DNA from: Liolophura sinensis
Taxonomy: Eukaryota; Mollusca; Polyplacophora; Chitonida; Chitonidae
NCBI RefSeq assembly: GCF_032854445.1
Contig: NC_088300.1
Span: forward strand, 36,127,608 to 36,191,607
Reading direction: 5' to 3'
Length of the DNA stretch: 64,000 nucleotides
Positions 38,701 to 50,466 of the stretch are shown here, piece by piece; the stretch's first letter is position 1, and each line of letters begins with the position of its first letter. Both the position numbers and the translations under genes were made by a program. Below the pieces are notes generated by a model that saw only the letters and a program-made list of their open reading frames with translations, was not told the origin of the DNA and made no database searches.

Positions 38701-41700
38701 TTCTCATGAGCCATGAACCCTAGGACGGAAAAGATGACAAAGCCGGCAAAGATACTTGTACCACAGTTGATAAGAGAGACGATCAGTGAATCTCTGTAAC
38801 AGTTGTTATTGAACTTGTTAAAACTGGACATGGCGATCAAACCACCGGAGCAGGTACTCAAAGAATAAAAGATCTGGGTAGCAGCATCACTCCATACCTG
38901 TAAAACAATGAAAAACAAATGATTATTACACGACATTAAAACTGGAGAGACGGTGGGGGCGCGGTCAAGTGCAATCTTTAAAGAAAGGAAACTTTTTTTT
39001 CTTTTGCCTGATGAAATGCATTGTGCGTCCAACGATGCTTTGGAAACAATCTGGCTATGGAATAGACCAGATGCATAGCATATATAGACGCTACTCTAAT
39101 ATTTAATTCCATTTTACTCTAATGTATTCTAAGGATGACTTGATTAGGCTTTAGCTCATTTAATAGAGACTGTAAATAATATCTCACCCTTGAATCTGCC
39201 AGTCTGGAGAAATCTGGTTTCAGATAAAACTCTATTCCCTTGCCAGCGCCTTCTAGTGTTACTCCACGGACGAGAAGAATGGTCAGCATGACGTAAGGGA
39301 AAATAGCGGTAAAATAGACCACCTGAAAGTAAGAGAATTCGTCAGACTCAGAACAAAATTTGAAGAATGCATAAACCTTCTCTGCTTAAGTGAAGAGATA
39401 TGACTTATTTGCAACACCAATACCTGTGCTTAGCAAACACCAACCTGTTTCTTTAAATTGAAGACCACTATCTCAAGGGGTAAAACCACTCTCATATCAC
39501 AGTTGGGAAAAAAAACCCATCCATGTATCTTAATTTTTTCTGCATATAACCAGTAGGCAAAGGTGTTTTTGCTTACCTTTCCTAGGGATTGAATTCCTCT
39601 GATAAGGCACACGTAGACAACAATCCATGCCAACAACAGGCACAGCGCAAGCTTCCAGCTGGGCAGGCCGAAGTCTTCCATGCCTGAACTCTGTTCCAGC
39701 ACGTATCGCCTGGAAAGTGCAATATGTTTATAATATATTCTGGGTTTAAATGTTAATGACTCCGTTGTTATTCATTTAACTTATGTTTAATGTTGTTTTC
39801 CGAATAATTTTTTTTTTAAAATTTGTGTGATGAATGCCAAGATTAGATGATGACAAAGGTTTGACCTTTTCAAATCAAGATGATAGTTTCAAAGAATTAA
39901 TATACCAGTCAAGTTTCTCAGGTGTAATAGGAAAATAATTTAGCCTTTGGTTACATCTATCCTCTGCAAGAGAATAACAATCAGCTGATCATTTCACATA
40001 ACTTGTTAACTATTGTGTTAACCAAGCACTCTGTCAGGCTAAACATTCCTAAATCGCCAGTGCATGGCACGAAATATCCAGATATTGTCTTGGATATTTA
40101 AACTAAAACCCGCCTGCAGGGGACATGCAAAGAACTTACTGGTAATACTCTTCAGCTGGGGTTTTCGCCTTCTCTACCGCAGTTTTGGCTGTGGAACTGA
40201 TGGCTTCGAGCACAGTGGTCGCCACTGAAACAGAAGATTATCATTTCATTGGATTACCCATGGCCAACGTGATCATGTAGCATCTCTTATACGTCACTGG
40301 CGCTCAAGTTTCCTCCACCAATAAAATCGATTGCCATTGTGTCAGGGAATACCCCTGGAGTATGGCGGTAGGTAAATAAATAAATCGATTTTTTAAAACT
40401 TTATACAACCCAAAACTTTGCAAGACGAGAAGTAAAAAAAACCCTACACCAAACACGAATTTCAGTGAGGTGTTGCTGGATTAATAACTAGGCACTGTAG
40501 CTAACAAAAAATAGCTTTAACAGAAGGCCATGTGGACAGAAACATTAATTGTCAGTACATGTACAATCATATCCAAACTCTTAAATCATGTCACTTGACT
40601 GACTTGACTTGACTCACCAGTGGTAGTTGTGGTTGTTATGGTAGTAGATGTGGTGTTATCGACGAGGTTGTAAGGCTTACAGGCCTTGGTATTCCACCAG
40701 TTGCCACATGTTGTCCACGGGAGTTCTCGGGTCATCGAGGCAAACAAGTAGAACAACGTGTGAGAGATGATTACGTTATAGTACAGCGTGACGATCCAAG
40801 AGACGATCACCATCGCGTATCCAAGACCTGTGACAAGAGACATATGTGACATACCGTGAACATTAATCTAGTCTCTTATATCAAAGAAATAACACTTGTG
40901 TTACTGTTATAAAGGATATTCAGCAGCCGTAAAATGGTGATAATATATATTCGCCAAGAATCGGTCCACGTGAAACTGTATAAAGGAGAACAACGTGTTT
41001 ATTTAGAGACACTGGAGATATCAAGCGCTTAATGACGACGACTGGCAAATAATTAAGTATATCTGTAAATGCTATGTTTTTGAGACAATAGAGGGGTTGC
41101 GCGTGACATCATCACCCTCATAGAACAATAGCCAGTCAGCCATCTAACATGTGCTGATGAAGCCGCAGCAATCCGATGTGGCTGCCCAAAAGTAGGTCAT
41201 GCAAGCATTCTACGTGGTCACGAGGAATAAATTTGTTCCAAAATAGCATTTCAGTTACATGTTAATTTGAAAAAACTTAGCAATTACAGAATTTGGTTTG
41301 AACCATACCTTTCATAAGAGGGCTAATACGCCAGATAGTGATAGGTCCGAGACTGGCAAACTGACCAAAGCCAAGCTCCATGAAGAACAAGGGAAGACCC
41401 ACACAGGCCAACATAATGATGTAAGGAATCAGGAAAGCGCCTGGAATTATCAAAAGATTTCATTTACTTATTTCGTACTTAATGCAGGAGGGCATGTACA
41501 GAATAGCTTCAGAATGGGCCACTAGATGTCTCCACTAGTATGACTGGGTCAGGTGACGATGATGTTCAATTGGTGCGTTTTTTAGCATTTAACCTACTGA
41601 CGATTGGATGACGTTTGTCTGAATAATATATGACGTCATCCCTACCTCCTACCCCGAAAGAATCATGCGCCGGTAGTGCTAATCTATCGAGAAACCATTT

Positions 41701-44700
41701 GGTAACTTCTCCAGAATTATGTATTGTTTTCAAACGTGATGTCATCGACCCATTTTTTGGCATCATTACCAGTGGTGGCTACAAATTTGCCCTAAAGACA
41801 AGAATTAAACTGCAGTAAAAGATGAAATATTTTCTCACCTCCGCCATTTCTGTAACAAAGATAAGGGAACCTCCAGACGTTACCAAGCCCAACGGCGTAA
41901 CCAATACACGTGAGAAGAAATTCCATTTTCCCTCCCCATGTGGCACGGTTACTGTCGGTGCTAAGAATTGTGTCATTGCTAGCACCAGCCGCTTCGGCGT
42001 CCTTAGCGTCATTGCTCGCGATGTCGCCCTGGAATATATCAAAATTGTCAAGAAATTACATCAAGATTTAGATATCTCCCATACAGGTAGTGCAAATGTG
42101 ACAAAGCAGTATCTATTGCAGAATGCAAGCAACAACATCAGTAGCAAAAATTCGCGTGAACTGGATTCGAATTACACACGAAAGATGTTGGCATCAGCGT
42201 GCAGACACGTTGACAACAGATCTGCTTACAGTCATGGTAAAAGACTTCTAGTTTGCAGAGTCTTTTCATGGAAGCCGCGGTGAAATATAACAGTCAAACT
42301 CTACTCTTAATCAGCGTCCTAATCAGGTTTTATTGCATGGATTCGTCACAATCTGCCAACTTTGTCAGCTTCAGTTTCTTTGACAGTTTATATAACTTAA
42401 TCCATTTATTAGCGGGGTATCTACTTCCTGAGGGCGGGGCATCTGTTGCAAATCCTCCGGAGGGGGGTGGCGGGTGGAGACAGCCAATTTTCCTTTGCAC
42501 AGAACTGGGAAAAGGAGACGGGGGTTCATGGGGGCATTTGAGTAGGATTCAAGTTAAAGTGGCGGTGAAGTTAGGTGAAATTAAGTGATATCCCGTTTAG
42601 GTTCTGCAATGCCATTTGCTGTAAACCTCAAATCTAGACATGCGTCAGGCATATACGCTCTATTAATGTTAAATTGCTAAGTTTAATACATACGTGTTGT
42701 GACATTTAACGTTTATAGACGTCCAAGCCGTTTCTCGTATTACGGAAGTTTTGTTAAGTTTGCTATACAAACGTTATTAAACGTTTTCTTGCATGGATGG
42801 AGGCGATCAAATGTGATAATAACGTCCTTTACATTAACCACGAATTGTTCATGGCAGAGTAAACAAGTATGCAAACATGTTTTTGTTCTAACATTTCTGA
42901 AGGTTAATATACTATTTCTCATAATGTGACTACGTCAACTATGCCTAAATGGAGCCTGTGTATGTATCTGTGGTCAGTAAATAGTAACCTTAGTCCATGC
43001 TGATGAGCGAGTTCAGTACGTTACTTAGTAACATGTACGCTGAAGCTATTTGGGATAATATAATATGTGTTACACGCTGTGGGCCTAATCTATTATACAC
43101 TTCACTTTCACTTAAAAATTGTCAATCGGCTTACTTTAAATTTGGTAGGTACGTTTCATTCTCCACGTAAAGGTAACAATCATTTTGACTTCCGTGGAAA
43201 TTCCAGGGATGTTTGCTCACTCCCACACAAGACACGATATCAAAGCCAAACTTGCCTGAGTTATTTTCTGCATGGAACGATACTTGCAAAAATATCCGAT
43301 TTACATTCTGGCTATCTCATTCAACACTTCCGGAGAACTGTTATCAGGATGTATGTGTGGATGAATGAACATATTTGGCATGCTTTATTTCTTCGCACGC
43401 AAACATTTCATTTTGTATCGTACCGAACATAAACTTATATAAAAACGGAAAAACTGCATTATATACAGTGACATTCGTGGATATATAGAATGTACGCTGC
43501 TGTTTTACTTCATGCCATGACTTCAACTGTTTAATTTACAGCCTCGAATCATATATGGGCTTGATATCAGCATGACCGAGCGGACATCAGACTTGTCACT
43601 GATCATGAACACTGCCATAGGACGGAATTAGTTCATTTTCCTCAAGCAGGGCATACGTTTCAAGACGACATAACCTTAGGTGTTTAAATAAGCTTTAGAG
43701 GTTATTCGCTAATGCGCTCATTTTAGGGCGTTGATCCACACGAAAATAAAAGTAGTCACGATTACGACACTACGTTCTATTTAAACCCCTCTTACTCACT
43801 CAATACATGTGCACTAGACTTTGTTCAGACTAACCAAACCCTCTGTATGGCTACAACACAGTACTGGTTTTACCACCATGGATATACAAACGGAGAGAAC
43901 GAAGTTAATTACACGTGTGGGTTCCTTATTCAGCTGGTCGTGTAAATTGCCGAGGGGAGGGAACACATGCATGCTGTTTAAGGTACATTCAGTGAAGTTG
44001 AAGCGACAACCTGAATAAATACTCCTGTTTTATTGTCACGTTTTTAAATAAACCAGGTGGGGACACTTTGATAAGCTACATGTCAATAGCAAGGAAGCTT
44101 ACTTAAGGTCGGCATCAGGGCCATATTAAAGCAAATGTAGCATGATGAGCAAATTTGAAATGTTTATTTGGTTTGAGGTAAACCAGCAGACATCTGAGCG
44201 GTTATGAACTTAGTATGCGAGAGAATATGCGAGTCTTAATTCGACTCAGTGGGTCACCATACATTCTCTTCCGGGTTCTGGTCGTGCAGTATATTTTAAA
44301 TAATGAAGGTCATTTCTTCAATCATTTTTTCATGAACCTGCCATCTTAAACAAAGATCTAAACGTGACATGCATATTATGTAACAGTTAACAAAAGAGAA
44401 AAGTGTTAAGCAAAACGAAAAATGGGTATGTGGATTTCAACAGAAATTCCCTGAAAACTGGGCTTACGTATAGGCTTACAGACACTGTTCCATAATGTTA
44501 GTTGTCCAAAAGCTAACCGATGAAACTCTGACTATTGATAGGTATTTTGACAGATGTTTTCAATGTGACAAAGGCACTATGTATCGCCAGTAATATTCAC
44601 GAGATTTGAAAACGTATAGGCTTAGAGGTATTTTTTGAATTATGCAGGCCTGTAAGGTTTGACCCTAGCCAAGCTGCGTGGCTATCTGCGTTGTTGTTAT

Positions 44701-44827
44701 GTGTTGAGAACGCGATCTTGACAGAAAGACTGAAGAGAGTAGCTTGCCCTTTGTTTTATCGATATTAACTTACGTTAAGCGTCTTGGGGCTAAAGACGGT
44801 GAAAATCCTCTCCTGAAAACGAGGCAT
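35541..44827 (-). CDS. SLC6-family Na+/Cl--dependent transporter, complete gene of 14 exons
   Basis: Joining the 14 exons gives 2040 coding bases, 679 residues and a stop, with every junction in phase. The protein shows the SLC6 core: TM1 [14 protein letters not shown] (61-74), EL2 disulfide pair C166/C175, a glycosylation site N183-T-T and a Thr-rich stretch in EL2, TM6 with [11 protein letters not shown] (317-327) and [13 protein letters not shown], then [12 protein letters not shown] before TM8. Position 65 is Gly where monoamine transporters have Asp, so an amino-acid or similar carboxylate substrate is likely; many phrases are closest to glycine transporters. At the TM8 sodium-2 site the usual Asp is Gly (LGFGSQ, G425). 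The C-terminus ESNV fits a class I PDZ ligand. It should act at the plasma membrane. Exact substrate is not determinable. Confidence 0.95.
35845..35892 (+). mobile_element. SINE 3'-end scrap in SLC6 intron 13
   Basis: 'agatattcttgagtacggcg' then 'taaaacagcaatcaaataaa' and (AAAT)n: the last ~48 bp of the SINE only, antisense to the transporter. Confidence 0.85.
36244..36405 (-). CDS. SLC6 exon 13 (TM12)
   Basis: Residues 541-594. Contains [20 protein letters not shown], the loop and start of TM12 (SLC6 proteins often read YPxWAxxxGW here), ending in a short basic segment CKKGGFE. Donor GTAAGC. Confidence 0.93.
36734..36834 (-). CDS. SLC6 exon 12 (TM11)
   Basis: Residues 507-540. Contains [18 protein letters not shown] and then the conserved YWKVCW at the start of TM11. 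Acceptor 'ccttttcag', donor GTAAGT. Confidence 0.92.
37289..37388 (-). CDS. SLC6 exon 11 (TM10)
   Basis: Residues 474-506. [20 protein letters not shown] corresponds to the QGGIYxFxLxDxY segment of TM10 in the family. The last codon is split after its first base. Confidence 0.93.
37767..37904 (-). CDS. SLC6 exon 10 (TM8 end, TM9)
   Basis: Residues 428-473. [15 protein letters not shown] completes TM8 after the sodium-2 motif, and the part ending LGLPMVCK is TM9. Donor GTATGT. Confidence 0.94.
38192..38304 (-). CDS. SLC6 exon 9 (EL4 end, TM8 sodium site)
   Basis: Residues 390-427. [20 protein letters not shown] is typical of EL4b and the start of TM8. MATLGFGSQ holds the sodium-2 site with Gly at 425 instead of the common Asp; S426 is kept. 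Confidence 0.95.
38669..38897 (-). CDS. SLC6 exon 8 (TM6-TM7)
   Basis: Residues 314-389. TM6 reads [18 protein letters not shown], with Q321 at a chloride-site position, followed by [13 protein letters not shown] and TM7 with [17 protein letters not shown]330 lies where glycine transporters have a bulky Trp, so the pocket may be larger. Confidence 0.96.
39188..39322 (-). CDS. SLC6 exon 7 (TM5, EL3)
   Basis: Residues 269-313. [20 protein letters not shown] is TM5; [19 protein letters not shown] is the conserved EL3 start (family pattern GVTLxGAxxGIxFYLxPDF). Confidence 0.96.
39577..39709 (-). CDS. SLC6 exon 6 (EL2 end, TM4)
   Basis: Residues 224-268, with the first codon split. [20 protein letters not shown] leads into TM4, and IRGIQSLGK is the conserved TM4-TM5 loop with the KGVKSSGK-like pattern. 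Donor GTAAGC. Confidence 0.95.
40140..40224 (-). CDS. SLC6 exon 5 (EL2)
   Basis: Residues 196-223 of the long extracellular loop 2; the sequence is Ala/Lys/Thr-rich and not conserved. It is accepted because splice sites ('tgtttcag' and GTAAGT) and both phases fit; loop length is variable in the family. Confidence 0.85.
40618..40827 (-). CDS. SLC6 exon 4 (TM3, EL2 with disulfide and Thr run)
   Basis: Residues 126-195. TM3 with [14 protein letters not shown], then C166-GNWWNTKA-C175, the family's EL2 disulfide, a sequon N183-T-T, and [11 protein letters not shown], which comes from an ACA/ACT-rich stretch. Donor GTGAGT. Confidence 0.95.
41309..41440 (-). CDS. SLC6 exon 3 (TM2)
   Basis: Residues 82-125. 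[20 protein letters not shown] and [18 protein letters not shown] form TM2 and the following loop, as in glycine and related SLC6 transporters. Confidence 0.96.
41839..42028 (-). CDS. SLC6 exon 2 (N-terminus, TM1)
   Basis: Residues 19-81. About 30 non-conserved acidic/Ala-rich residues, then [20 protein letters not shown] of TM1 with G65 at the substrate-carboxylate position. Phase 0 at its acceptor allows joining to either of two first exons. Confidence 0.96.
42029..44773 (-). other. SLC6 intron 1
   Basis: A 2.7-kb intron. Open frames on either strand at 42253-42588 and 43067-43432 show no domain. I see no SINE or clear tandem repeat in it. Confidence 0.8.
44774..44827 (-). CDS. SLC6 exon 1 (18 codons)
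   Basis: Reads [18 protein letters not shown] then donor GTAAGT, phase 0. An in-frame TAG lies 51 bases upstream and no ATG comes between, so this ATG is the likely start. A weak acceptor-like 'cggcag' sits 12 bases upstream, so this could instead be an internal exon in transcripts that begin at 47392. Confidence 0.8.
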
Positions 44828-47251
44828 GATGTTGAATGTCTGCCGTTTTCCGTTAGATAAACTAGACGCGCACTAACACAAACGCCATTTTAGGCCAGCA
44901 AGCCAGATTATCACGTGATCTCACTAAATGCCCAGGTGAGACTGGAAAGGTAAATCATCGAACCGCATCGAAGAGGCTATTGCTTTTCAGTAGTTTGTCC
45001 GTAAGGGCACAAAGACTGAAGTTATCTCCACGGGAGTTCGTGCTTCATGCACGATGTAGGTCTACTACAGAACGACGAAGTCTGTATTTATAACATTACT
45101 GTAGACGTTATTTAGCCACATGTTATAGACTTTTCCTTATCTTACCTGGTATAGTTGTGACAGCAATAAACTTTACCATGGTAAATGGTCTTCTTTTTGG
45201 CATAGGTAACATGTAATGATCAGCACACTCTCATTTTATGACTTTTCCCTAGAACGCTAAGGAGAGGAATGGGTTAAAGTTCCTGCAACTCACTGTAACT
45301 TTTCTTTTCATTTTTTTTTGTAACACTACATATAGATTTGTGATGTTATTTAATGTTTAATATAAAATTGAGATCCCTTGTTTTCAGTATTTGTTGTCTT
45401 TGTTTTCGCTCCACCGTACAACAATTATGTTAATATTTTGATTCTGTTGTCCTGTAGACCCGCATATCCTGCTTGTTGTTACCTGCAGGTTTGTATTAAC
45501 ACAACACGATCGTTACCCCGCGGATACGCTGCCCAAAAGTGCCAGTCACCTCGCAGTTTGCCAGAAGTGAGGCTCTCTAGGAGGGGATCCGCATGGGGTG
45601 GGGGTGGGGAGGGGGGGTTTAACCGAGTTATTTGACACGGATTCCATGCATGCAAAGTAATCTCAGCAGGATATACGAAAGCGTACCAATCCTCCTTTGA
45701 AAACACAAACGGCTGTCTCTCCACAAGGGAGCAATGAATAACATTTTGGCAGATCCTGTAAAAGTAGGCGTGGCAGACAAAAGTTACTTCTGTGATGACA
45801 AGCCGGATGTGTTGTTCGTTTTCGCTTTACTTGTCAACGGAATGTATAATTTGTTTGGATAATAACCTGACACAGTGTGGCGTCACAGCTTGCATAGAGG
45901 TACACAGATATCACCAGCTTTTAGCGTATTTGCCATGGGCAATATTATATTAGATTCTATGATAGTTTCTAATTACACATAAAAAAATTTAAAAAAAGCC
46001 AAAGGCTATAATGAACCAGAGCACAATCGCTACCCTTATGCGCGATGTCGACGCAAGTAAGAGATGTGCGTTCCGCGATGCTAATATGTATTTTTATTCT
46101 TTGATCCTTCCATCAGGGAATAACCAATAACAATACAGCATGTCACACCAGATGTACTAATTATAATTAACAGTCGTTTTAAGCTTCAACTACACCTCGA
46201 CGCGGTTAACCTTTATCTTGAAGACAGAGCGCCATTTAAGGTCAGTGCCAAAGGTTAAACAGCAGGTTTATCTCTGTCTAAGAATAGACGGATTCTGCAA
46301 AGGTCTTCGAACTCTTCAGCCCAACACCAATCTCCATGGCAACGTGCCAAGGTTTTATGAGAACGTAGTCGACCCGAGGTAGTTTTCCGTCATGACGTGG
46401 GCATCTGGTCGGAGTATCACGGCATCAGTTCCATTGTCACGAGTTCTCTCTCGCGTCATCACTAGAAGAGATCGATATTTGGATACCACCGCAGTGGAAA
46501 TTAACAGGCAAGTGTATTTTTAGCCCTAAATTGGCCAAGGTAAACTCTTTCCAGCAGACAGACGATTTCATCATGCAGCGAGACCACAATCGATCAATAT
46601 TCGGAGGGTCAGACTCGAACAAACCAGTTATTAAACAGCCAATCCCATGAATTGAACACTGGGAACCGGTTTGGTTTGGTTTTTATTTACAAACAAGACT
46701 AGATTCTTGAGCCTAGCACCACAGAAAATCCACCCTAGCTTCGATTGTAATTGAACCATATGGAATGAAACTACATTTACATGAAAATATGGTTTTCCTA
46801 TATTCTCTAAAATCCGTGATGTCTACGCAGAAGACGATATGATGCCAATACTTGTGACGCCATTCTACCAAGACACTGCATTGTAGTCTATTATCATCAT
46901 CATATCTTAATCGCGAGAAAGCCGATTTGTACGGGGTGTTTTTTTGTGAGAAAATATTTAATGGTACAGGCTGTACATATTAGAAGAGAGATAATCGGAA
47001 ATAATGCCAAAACGAAGAACCGATCGACTTTGGGTATTAAGCTATACGTTCAGTAAAACCGTTAGCCACGTGGGATTAATGAACTACAATGTATTGTTTG
47101 TAACACAATTTCACTCAATAAATTCTAACATCTACAATATGTTTATCAATACACCCATTTATAAATCGGGTTAAATTTCAAATTCTTTATAAATAACTTG
47201 GTCGTTGTATAGTGTACAAACATATGTGAATTTGGGAATCCACCCACATAC
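44828..47251 (-). other. Region upstream of SLC6 exon 1
   Basis: Either the promoter region of the short-exon transcript or the intron of a longer one starting at 47392. A G-rich run (about 45584-45618) and an A-rich patch (45980-46000) are the only striking features. No exon is recognised. Confidence 0.5.
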
Positions 47252-47392
47252 CTTCAGAGGCTCAACCTCGTGGAAAGTGTAATGGAGTTCTGTACCGTCA
47301 TTCAGGGGCACTTTGACTTCTCCAGGCTCGACCGGCGGCTCGTGGGGTAGACTAGGTGGCAGCGCAGCAGCGTGTTTATAACCCAAAACCAT
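47252..47392 (-). CDS. Candidate alternative first exon of the SLC6 gene
   Basis: Forty-seven codons from ATG at 47392 to a good donor (gaag/gtatgt), phase 0. A TGA lies in frame two codons upstream, which fixes the start. The peptide is Pro/Glu-rich (LPPSLPHEPPVEPGEVKVPL) and has no membrane segment. Its phase fits SLC6 exon 2 (or the 44.8-kb exon), and no other minus-strand gene lies between, so an alternative N-terminus is the simplest reading. It could also be the first exon of a different gene whose remaining exons I failed to see. Confidence 0.5.
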
Positions 47393-49469
47393 TCTTCAGA
47401 GTACAAATCTTGCGAAAAGAGACTAGAATAAGGTTTTGGAGATCAATGTTCCTCAAAGACGGTCTGCAATGTTTCTGTCGAGTACAATCAATGTGCCGGT
47501 ATAAATACTACCGCGGGAGTGACTCACGTAAATATTGTCGTCACGTGGTTTCTTTGTATTCAGGAACCATTCATAAACAGCACATTGACATGAATATGCA
47601 GGTCGCGTCACAAATAAGGATATCGATAAACATTTTGGTTCCCGGGCACCCGCCATTCAAATTGTTATACATCATTGGCCCGGAACGAGAATGATCAATG
47701 TTCAGGACAGAGTGACGCTACAATGACGTAGACATATTGGCACCGACCCAACGAGGCTCACTCGTGTGCCTTCTTCCGTGTTTACCGCTTGTACACTTTC
47801 TGGAAGTTTGTTCATTTTGTCTTCTTTTTTCTTTCTATTTATACAAACCCATTTTTTACTGTCGCTCAACACACACCTTGGTGGAAAACATTCATCTATA
47901 CTAAACTGAATCAGCTTTCTGAGTCCATTGATTGACATATTTCTATTTATCGGGAAATGCTCTATCTGTAGCATACACTCTACATGTAGGCCTATACGGT
48001 CTCTTCTACATACACACATATAAGATAACATCCGCCTGTGCATGATGTTTGTTTATCCAGATCATGTAAACAAAACCGTATAGATACTGTTGTGCGGGTG
48101 GAGATTGTTTCGGAGACCAGGTGTAGGTTAGCTTTATCTAACAAACTTAACGCCCGCCAGTTTGTGCGCCAGTTATTTTAAGGCCTTCTTCCAACAGGCT
48201 TACATGATTAAGGCTTTATGGATGGACAGTCTCTGTCTCTTCTATCTGTTGGATTGGAAATGTATATGTATGTATGTCTGAATATTATTTTCATCTTGGT
48301 CCAATTATTTTTTACTCTCCACTCTCCTTCCAAGCCCCCCACCTCCCCCAAAGAAAAACAAACAAACGAAAAAAAAACAACAAAATAACATAAAACAAAA
48401 ACATGGTTTTAGACAATATAGAAGCACGAGATTTTGTTTAACGTCACTTTCGAAATTATTTTGACCAGTTCATATATACATTTATATTTTTCCCTCCTGA
48501 CAATTACTAGGTTATCTTATTTACAGCGGTGCCTCACCGGTAGAATTAGCACCACACTCTTCGAACAGATACACACTATAGCAAGAATGCGCTGCCACAC
48601 AGCAGACCTTTTACAATAGCGATGTTCCCCTCTCCCAGGACCTATTTATGTTTTTAGGTTGGGGGAGGAGTGGGGGGGGGGGCTTGGATGGAGAATAGGG
48701 AGTAAAAAATAAATGGAAATATTGATCACGGCCTGTAATGCATATGTAAATGTGCTCATTGATCGGTCCTGGTAGCTTGACGTATACAAACCCATTTAGT
48801 TCTTAAGTAACAGCTTGAACCCCCATTGTATGCATATCCATAAAGGTGCGGACTGTTTACGGTCAGGACATATACGTTAATACACATTATATCATGTAGC
48901 GTAAGCTCAGCGTGGGTGGCAGTGGATCACAAAAGTATGTACGCGGAACAAAAATTTGCAAGACTGATGTTTGCATTATACGTAAATTGAACTCGAATGA
49001 ACTGGCTTTTATGTTTCACCAGAGGCAGATTATTACAGTTGGGCTGCTGTATATAGGCACAACTTAAAGGCAAAGAAAACACTGATATAAAGTTATACGT
49101 CATCAGAAGGGCAATAAACATTGTCTTGGAAAATAATTTGATTTAAAGTTTTCCTCAACCGAGCAAATTGCATTCAAAACACTGGCAGCTATATCGTGAC
49201 ACTTTCTGACCTCAGGTTTTCGCAACTTAATACACGCAAACAGCCTGACTTCTGCATTCGAAATACATACACATACAATTATTAATTCTGACATTTTAGC
49301 TTGTCATTGTAGCCAATTATCTCTCACATGCTATCTTAAATATTGTACAGCCTATTATATCTCACATTTTAGCCCTGTCATTGTATCCTATTATATCTCA
49401 CATTTATGTCCTTCGCTGAATATGTCATCTCTATCGGTCTCGCTACAGAAGATAGAGGCCCTTTATTGA
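47393..49469. other. Gene-free region
   Basis: Probable 5' flank of the SLC6 gene and intergenic sequence. It contains a 113-codon minus-strand frame at 47702-48043 without any family motif, one TAGGCCTA (47987), an A-rich patch near 48350-48400 and a G-rich run at 48660-48684. Confidence 0.5.
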
Positions 49470-49680
49470 CCTGCATATCGGTCGCGTGTTCGAATCCAGT
49501 TCTGGATGCATGGGTGGGTTAGCAGCGGTTTAACATCAGCATTTATGTATACATACACATGTATATATTCTTTCCCGAGCTTTTTTCTGGCATCCTCCCA
49601 CATAAACATGACCAACTTCTTATAAAAGAAATATTCTTGAAAATAGCACATGTACCAATCAAATACATAAATACACACTT
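49470..49680 (+). mobile_element. Strongly diverged SINE
   Basis: A B-box-like 'gtgttcgaatccagttctgg', then 'ggcatcctcccacataaac', 'ataaaagaaatattcttga' and 'accaatcaaatacataaat' occur in the order of the SINE at 88, with much divergence. Confidence 0.6.
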
Positions 49681-50029
49681 GTATTCCCGTTTTCATTCTC
49701 ATCCTACATATTTGCCAACGAGTTTCCATTGATGGATTCTTTGTACTCTCCAAAGGCAACAGTGTAAAAAAAAGTACCGGAACACAAGATGTGTACCACA
49801 GGTACTTAAAAACTGTAACAAATTTGTACAGGAACATTAATGTGCCCGTTGCATTTATCACCTTATGTACATACACTTTGTGTTAACGTGTAACAAACAG
49901 AAACAAGTGCATCATTGTATCCTTATGGGTTCTCTAAGTTCTATCTATATGTCTGGCTACCTCAAGCCCCGTTAAGTAGTTAAAATAGTTTTCTCGCCAG
50001 GCATGCGGTTTGGTTCATCTTTAGCCTGG

Positions 50030-50232
50030 TGTTTGCTTTCGATTGCGAGATTTCCCGTTGACGGTTAGCACGTTTCACACCACATTCATATCATACATTT
50101 GTACAAGCCTGTCGGGGATGTACAAGCATTGCTCACTGAGATTTTGGTTAGTCATATCTGCACCCTGGATCGTCGTCATATGACTGAAAAGTCGTTCAGT
50201 ACGACGTTAAAACCCCAAGCACTCACTGCGTG
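50030..50232 (+). mobile_element. Second SINE type with 'ttaaaaccccaagcactcac' tail
   Basis: The end reads 'cgtcgtcatatgactgaaaa' and 'acgacgttaaaaccccaagc', a 3' end I recall as frequent in molluscs and related phyla. The 5' boundary is unclear, with a diverged body from about 50030. It differs from the main SINE, though both end in a 'gagtacggcgtaaa / cagtacgacgttaaa'-like motif, which suggests tails recognised by related LINEs. Confidence 0.6.
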
Positions 50233-50355
50233 CTGGATATGCATCAGCAATGAATGGTACATGGTATTACCACAAACATTACAACTCCCATTAGCACTAC
50301 AAGATGACTAAGATTTTGTACGTAATATATGTGTACAGACAATATTATCACTCTA

Positions 50356-50466
50356 AGCTGTGTTCCACACGGTGCAGTGTCGACACGTCGAATTCAATTA
50401 GTAATAGGAATGCACTAATTAATGCGTTTGTAAGTGTTTGACAAATCGCATCGTCTGAACACAGCT
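50356..50466. mobile_element. MITE-like element with TA target duplication
   Basis: Perfect terminal inverted repeats agctgtgttc (50356-50365) and gaacacagct (50457-50466) are bounded by TA on both sides (50354-50355, 50467-50468). Weaker inverted similarity extends about 15 bp further in. The 111-bp element is non-coding. TA duplication and size fit a Tc1/mariner-type MITE. Confidence 0.7.

Larger units (their letters stand above)
35799..42027 (-). other. SLC6 introns 2-13
   Basis: Introns between exons 2 and 14 are short and even, 254 to 481 bp, all GT-AG. Apart from the SINE scrap at 35845-35892 and vague SINE-like sequence near 40314-40384, I see only AT-rich sequence. Confidence 0.85.

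Noticed and set aside
41822-42283. 153-codon plus-strand frame
   Set aside because: It overlaps SLC6 exon 2 on the opposite strand, whose protein is clearly recognisable; this frame is its shadow.
47702-48043. 113-codon minus-strand frame upstream of the candidate SLC6 first exon
   Set aside because: No domain, signal or splice evidence; AT-rich local sequence makes a chance frame likely.
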